9,973 nucleotides of DNA from Rickettsiales bacterium (GTDB taxonomy: Bacteria > Pseudomonadota > Alphaproteobacteria > TMED109). The translations under genes and the position numbers were made by a program. The notes below the pieces were generated by a model. It was not told the origin of the DNA and made no database searches. It saw only the letters and a program-made list of their open reading frames with translations. Positions within the stretch are counted from its first letter, which is position 1; each line of letters begins with the position of its first letter. This document shows, in pieces, positions 6,371-9,973 of the stretch. Location of the stretch: contig NZIN01000009.1 of the NCBI GenBank assembly GCA_002689905.1, forward strand, positions 1 to 9,973, given 5' to 3'.

Positions 6371-9097
6371 ATGAAAAAAAATAATAGTATTTCTTTAATA
6401 GATGGGTCCGGTTTTATATTTAGAGCATATTATGCTTTACCTGCACTAACCAATAAAGATGGAGTTCCGGTTGGTGCTGTTATGGGGTTTTGTAATATGC
6501 TTTATAAACTTCTAGAGGAAAAGAAAACTGAGAAAATAATTGTAATATTTGATACTGCAAGGAAGACATTTAGAAATACTATTTATAAGAGTTATAAGGC
6601 TAATAGAGGGGAACCTCCTGAAGACTTAATACCACAATTCTCTCTAATAAGAGATGCTGTTGATGCTTTTAACATTTCAAGAAAAGAATTAGCTGGTTAT
6701 GAGGCTGACGACCTGATAGCTACTTACTCAAAGTTTTTTACCAATAAAGGTTGGGAGGTATCAATAATTTCTTCTGATAAAGACCTTATGCAACTCGTCA
6801 AAGAAAATGTTTATATGGTTGATCCTATAAAAAATAAAGTAATTACAAAAGATGAAGTCAAAGACAAGTTTGGCGTCCCACCTGCAAAAGTTATAGATGT
6901 TCAAAGTTTAGCCGGAGATAGTATCGATAATATTCCTGGTGCTCCAGGAATAGGAATTAAAACAGGAGCTCAACTAATAAACCAATTTCAAAGCTTAGAA
7001 AATTTGCTCTTAAACTATTCCGATATCAAACAAAATAAAAGAAGAGAAGCTATAGAAAAAAATATAGAAGCTATAAGAATTTCAAAAAAACTTGTTACTC
7101 TTAAAGATGATATTAGCATCAATATTGATATAGATAAAATTTCTGACTGCCAAATTGTAGAAGATAAATTAATACCTTTTTTAGAAAAAAATGGCTTTAA
7201 TAACTTAAAAAAAAGAATAGAAAATAAAGAACAAAATAAGATTTTTTTTCCAGCAGAACAAACCTTTGTACAATCTAAATATCAAAGTATTCAGTGTGAG
7301 AGAGATTTACAAGACTTTTTAGATATAGCAATTAATTCAGATAAATTAGTAATTGATACAGAAACTGATTCCTTAAAGGCTATGGATGCTAAGTTAGTTG
7401 GAATTAGTTTGGCTTATAATGAGGAACAAGCATTTTATATCCCTATAAATCACACTAAAACTGATAATCAAAAGCAATTAGATTTAAATTTTGTTATAAA
7501 CAAACTAAACCCTCTTTTGTCTAACTCTTCTATCTTAAAAATAGGCCAGAACATTAAATTTGATTTACATGTTTTAAAGAATAATGGATTTGGTCCTGTT
7601 TACCCTTTGGATGATACTATGCTAATGTCTTATACATTATCAGCTGGCTTACATAATCACAACCTAGATTATTTAGCGGAGAAGTACTTAGGTTACAAAA
7701 AAGTTACCTATAAAAGCATTGTTGGAACAGGTAAAAAAGAAATAAACTTTGCTGACGTTGAAATTATAGAAGCAACTAAATATGCTTGTGAAGATGTTGA
7801 TGTAACATTAAAAGTTTGGATAAATATAAAAAACCTTCTGGCCAAAAATAAACTTTTAAAAGTCTATGAGTATATAGAAAGACCCCTGATAAAAACTATA
7901 GTTATTATGGAAGAAAATGGAATTACAATCAATAAAGAAAAGCTAAAAAAGTTGTCTAATAGTTTTTCTAAACAAATAGAAAAACTACAAAATAAAATTT
8001 TTATTTTAACTAAAAGTGAATTTAATATTAATTCAACTAAACAGTTAGGAGAAATACTATTCAACAAACTTAAGCTTCCTGGAGAGAAAAAAAATAAGTC
8101 TGGTACATTTTCTACTAACTCAGAAATATTAGAATTACTTGCTGAACAAGGTTATAAAATAGCTTCGTTAGTATTAGAATATCGAGAAATATCTAAATTA
8201 AAAAGCACTTATACTGAAAGTTTAATTAATAATATTTCTAAAAAAACAAATAGAATACATACTACGTTTCAGATGGCTGGAGCACAAACTGGTAGACTAT
8301 CTTCAACTGATCCGAACCTACAAAATATACCTATAAAATCTCAAAATGGTAAAGAAATAAGAAAAACTTTTGTTGCAAAAAAAGGCTATAAATTAGTTTG
8401 TTTTGACTATTCTCAAATTGAGCTTAGGTTGTTAGCAGAAATGGCATCTATAGATAAACTACGTGATGCATTTTTTAAAGGATTTGATATTCATAAATTA
8501 ACAGCCAGTCAAATTTTTAATATTTCAGTGAATGAAGTGTCTGAAAATCAAAGAAGAGACGCTAAAGCAATAAACTTTGGAATAATATATGGTTTATCTG
8601 CTTTTGGCCTATCAAAACAAATAGGTATATCAAGACAAGATGCAAAAAAATATATTGACGCATATTTTTTTCAATACCCTGGCATTGAAAAATATATGGA
8701 AAATATGAAATCCTATGTATTTGAAAAAGGATATGTAAAAACTTTATTCGGTAGGAAAATCAATATAAAAGGATATAAAGACAAAAACTCTATGGTCAGA
8801 AATTATGCAAATAGACAAGCAATTAATGCTCCTATTCAAGGAACTGCAGCAGATATGATTAAAAGAGCTATGATAAAATATCATAAAATATCAAACGATA
8901 AAATTTTCAACGATACTAAACTTTTATTACAAGTGCACGATGAATTAATTTTTGAAATAAAAAATGACTCTAACCTTCCTTTGGCAATTAATAAAATCAC
9001 TAAGCTAATGGCTAATGCTAATTTACCAATTATTAATTTTTCTACTCCTATAGAAGTATCTTTAGGAAAAGGTGATAATTGGGATGAGGCTCACTAA
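6371..9097 (+). CDS. polA: DNA polymerase I (5'-nuclease, 3'-5' exonuclease and polymerase)
   Basis: This 908-residue family A polymerase is close in size to the E. coli enzyme (928). It fills gaps and removes RNA primers in replication and excision repair. The 5'-nuclease domain (about 1-290) shows DGSGFIFRAYYA at 11-22, YEADD at 110-114, SSDKDLM at 134-140, GDSIDNIPG at 182-190 and the helix-hairpin GIGIKTG at 193-199. The proofreading domain (about 305-490) keeps all acidic residues: Asp329 and Glu331 (IDTE), Asp398 (NIKFD) and Tyr471/Asp475 (YACED), so it should be active. The polymerase domain has TGRLSS at 640-645, motif A FDYSQIELRLLA at 678-689 (Asp679), motif B RRDAKAINFGIIYG at 728-741 (Lys732, Phe736, Tyr740) and motif C QVHDE at 854-858 (Asp857). 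The ATG at 6371 has no room for a Shine-Dalgarno in the 18-bp spacer. The helicase gene follows 2 nt after the stop, probably in the same operon. Confidence 0.99.
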   Translation: MKKNNSISLIDGSGFIFRAYYALPALTNKDGVPVGAVMGFCNMLYKLLEEKKTEKIIVIFDTARKTFRNTIYKSYKANRGEPPEDLIPQFSLIRDAVDAFNISRKELAGYEADDLIATYSKFFTNKGWEVSIISSDKDLMQLVKENVYMVDPIKNKVITKDEVKDKFGVPPAKVIDVQSLAGDSIDNIPGAPGIGIKTGAQLINQFQSLENLLLNYSDIKQNKRREAIEKNIEAIRISKKLVTLKDDISINIDIDKISDCQIVEDKLIPFLEKNGFNNLKKRIENKEQNKIFFPAEQTFVQSKYQSIQCERDLQDFLDIAINSDKLVIDTETDSLKAMDAKLVGISLAYNEEQAFYIPINHTKTDNQKQLDLNFVINKLNPLLSNSSILKIGQNIKFDLHVLKNNGFGPVYPLDDTMLMSYTLSAGLHNHNLDYLAEKYLGYKKVTYKSIVGTGKKEINFADVEIIEATKYACEDVDVTLKVWINIKNLLAKNKLLKVYEYIERPLIKTIVIMEENGITINKEKLKKLSNSFSKQIEKLQNKIFILTKSEFNINSTKQLGEILFNKLKLPGEKKNKSGTFSTNSEILELLAEQGYKIASLVLEYREISKLKSTYTESLINNISKKTNRIHTTFQMAGAQTGRLSSTDPNLQNIPIKSQNGKEIRKTFVAKKGYKLVCFDYSQIELRLLAEMASIDKLRDAFFKGFDIHKLTASQIFNISVNEVSENQRRDAKAINFGIIYGLSAFGLSKQIGISRQDAKKYIDAYFFQYPGIEKYMENMKSYVFEKGYVKTLFGRKINIKGYKDKNSMVRNYANRQAINAPIQGTAADMIKRAMIKYHKISNDKIFNDTKLLLQVHDELIFEIKNDSNLPLAINKITKLMANANLPIINFSTPIEVSLGKGDNWDEAH
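9086..9089 (+). promoter_or_regulatory. Shine-Dalgarno for the helicase gene, inside the polA 3' end
   Basis: GAGG within the last codons of polA lies 10 nt before the ATG at 9100. With only 2 nt between the polA stop and this ATG, translation of the helicase is probably coupled to polA. Confidence 0.45.
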
Positions 9098-9099
9098 AA

Positions 9100-9973
9100 A
9101 TGGATACAGAATCTAGTATTTCTTTTGTACTAGGTCCTACAAATACTGGGAAGACTTTCTACGCCATTGAGAGAATGCTCTCATATGATACTGGAAGTAT
9201 TGGACTTCCTTTAAGGCTTTTAGCTAGAGAAGTATATGATAAAGTCGTTATGAAAAAAGGAAAGCTATCAGTGGCTTTGATTACTGGTGAGGAACAAATA
9301 ATACCACCAAGAGCAAAGTATTTTATTTCTACAGTCGAGGCAATGCCTACAGATATACTAGTAGACTTTTTAGCAGTAGACGAAATACAACTTTGTAATG
9401 ATTATGAAAGAGGTCATATTTTTACTGAAAAACTTTTTAATTCTAGAGGTAACTTTGAGACATTATTCTTAGGCTCAGAAACTATGGAAGGGATAATAAA
9501 AAAATTATATCCCCGAGCAAATATTATAAAAAAAAAGAGAAGATCAAAGCTAACGTATATTGGAAAAAAAAGCTTTATGTCTTTACCCAAAAGATCTGCA
9601 ATAATAGCCTTTAGAACCATTGATGTATATAATATAGCTTCAAGAATAAAAATACAAAAAGGTGGTGCTGCAGTTGTATTAGGAGCTTTAAGCCCTCAGA
9701 CTAGAAATTCTCAAGTAGAAATGTTTGAAAAAGGCGAAGTAGATTTTATAGTAGCTACAGATGCTATAGGTATGGGTCTTAATTTAAATATAGATAATGT
9801 TTCATTCTCTTCTTTAGAAAAATACGATGGGAAAAAAAAAAGATTATTAAATAATAATGAGATTGCGCAAATAGCTGGTAGAGCAGGAAGGAATGAGAAA
9901 GTCGATGTTGGTATTAGAGAAATTCAATTAGATAAAAGAAAAGTTGTTCTAAGCATTAAATATCTTGAAGAAC
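9100..9973 (+). CDS. Suv3-like DExH-box helicase (alphaproteobacterial mgpS type), 3' truncated
   Basis: The frame is open from ATG 9100 to the window edge, about 291 residues, and encodes most of the helicase core. Visible motifs are Walker A GPTNTGKT at 12-19, FPLRLLAREVY-like LPLRLLAREVY at 36-46, ITGEEQIIPPRA at 61-72, motif II DEIQ at 94-97 (the Suv3-type form of DEAD/DExH), GSET at 125-128 for motif III, GALSPQTRNSQV at 195-206, motif V ATDAIGMGLN at 219-228 and motif VI QIAGRAGR at 257-264. This close set is that of the alphaproteobacterial relatives of mitochondrial Suv3, an ATP-dependent RNA/DNA helicase that in mitochondria works with an exoribonuclease. The bacterial substrate is not well known. 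It starts 2 nt after polA and is likely co-transcribed. There is no N-terminal extension: the P-loop begins at residue 12. The C-terminal region is outside the window. Confidence 0.95.
   Translation, partial: MDTESSISFVLGPTNTGKTFYAIERMLSYDTGSIGLPLRLLAREVYDKVVMKKGKLSVALITGEEQIIPPRAKYFISTVEAMPTDILVDFLAVDEIQLCNDYERGHIFTEKLFNSRGNFETLFLGSETMEGIIKKLYPRANIIKKKRRSKLTYIGKKSFMSLPKRSAIIAFRTIDVYNIASRIKIQKGGAAVVLGALSPQTRNSQVEMFEKGEVDFIVATDAIGMGLNLNIDNVSFSSLEKYDGKKKRLLNNNEIAQIAGRAGRNEKVDVGIREIQLDKRKVVLSIKYLEE

Noticed and set aside
7864..8067. A 67-codon minus-strand frame within polA
   Set aside because: It is antisense to a conserved polymerase region, with no start signal or domain.
9414..9620. A 68-codon minus-strand frame near the right edge
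   Set aside because: It is antisense to the Suv3-like helicase, whose plus-strand frame carries conserved motifs on both sides.

Overview
The window is strongly AT-rich (about three quarters A+T by eye), uses the standard genetic code (TGG for Trp; TAA, TAG and TGA as stops) and is packed almost end to end with genes. The helicase at the right edge is the Suv3-like form typical of Alphaproteobacteria. The low G+C, very short spacers, gene overlaps and a PPP-family transporter suggest a streamlined, probably free-living alphaproteobacterium of the kind found in marine plankton (SAR11-like or HIMB59-like). No rRNA or marker tree supports that placement, so it is inference.

Layout, left to right. 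(1) The 3' end of an unidentified plus-strand gene (to 221). (2) A minus-strand HSL-family alpha/beta-hydrolase (227-1171), convergent with it. (3) A plus-strand pair overlapping by 11 nt: a 656-residue multi-pass membrane protein with GT-C glycosyltransferase-like architecture (1224-3194), then a GT2 polyprenyl-phosphate glycosyltransferase fused to a GtrA-like membrane domain (3184-4275). (4) A minus-strand pair overlapping by 23 nt: a PPP/HcaT-type major facilitator (5192-6352, transcribed first), then an ABC-2-type ATPase (4279-5214) with no permease in view. (5) A plus-strand pair 2 nt apart: full-length DNA polymerase I (6371-9097) and a truncated Suv3-like DExH helicase (9100 to the window end).

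Functionally, pair 3 reads as a compact lipid-linked glycosylation module. The GT2 domain would charge undecaprenyl phosphate with a sugar, the GtrA domain would help move it across the membrane, and the large membrane protein would transfer it to an acceptor outside the cytoplasm. This resembles the GtrA/GtrB/Gtr(type-specific) logic but compressed into two genes. Pair 4 looks like a transport operon of unclear substrate. Pair 5 is a housekeeping DNA-repair and nucleic-acid helicase operon.

The points most worth a second look are the glycosylation pair and its large extracytoplasmic domain, a 14-A run inside the ABC ATPase gene followed at once by AGGAGG, an 18-bp divergent spacer that leaves no room for normal leaders, and a probable TTG start inside the transporter/ATPase overlap. 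I saw no mobile element, CRISPR array, tRNA, rRNA or strong terminator hairpin. No stretch without a gene exceeds 52 bp. Nothing here is proven to be a new system.
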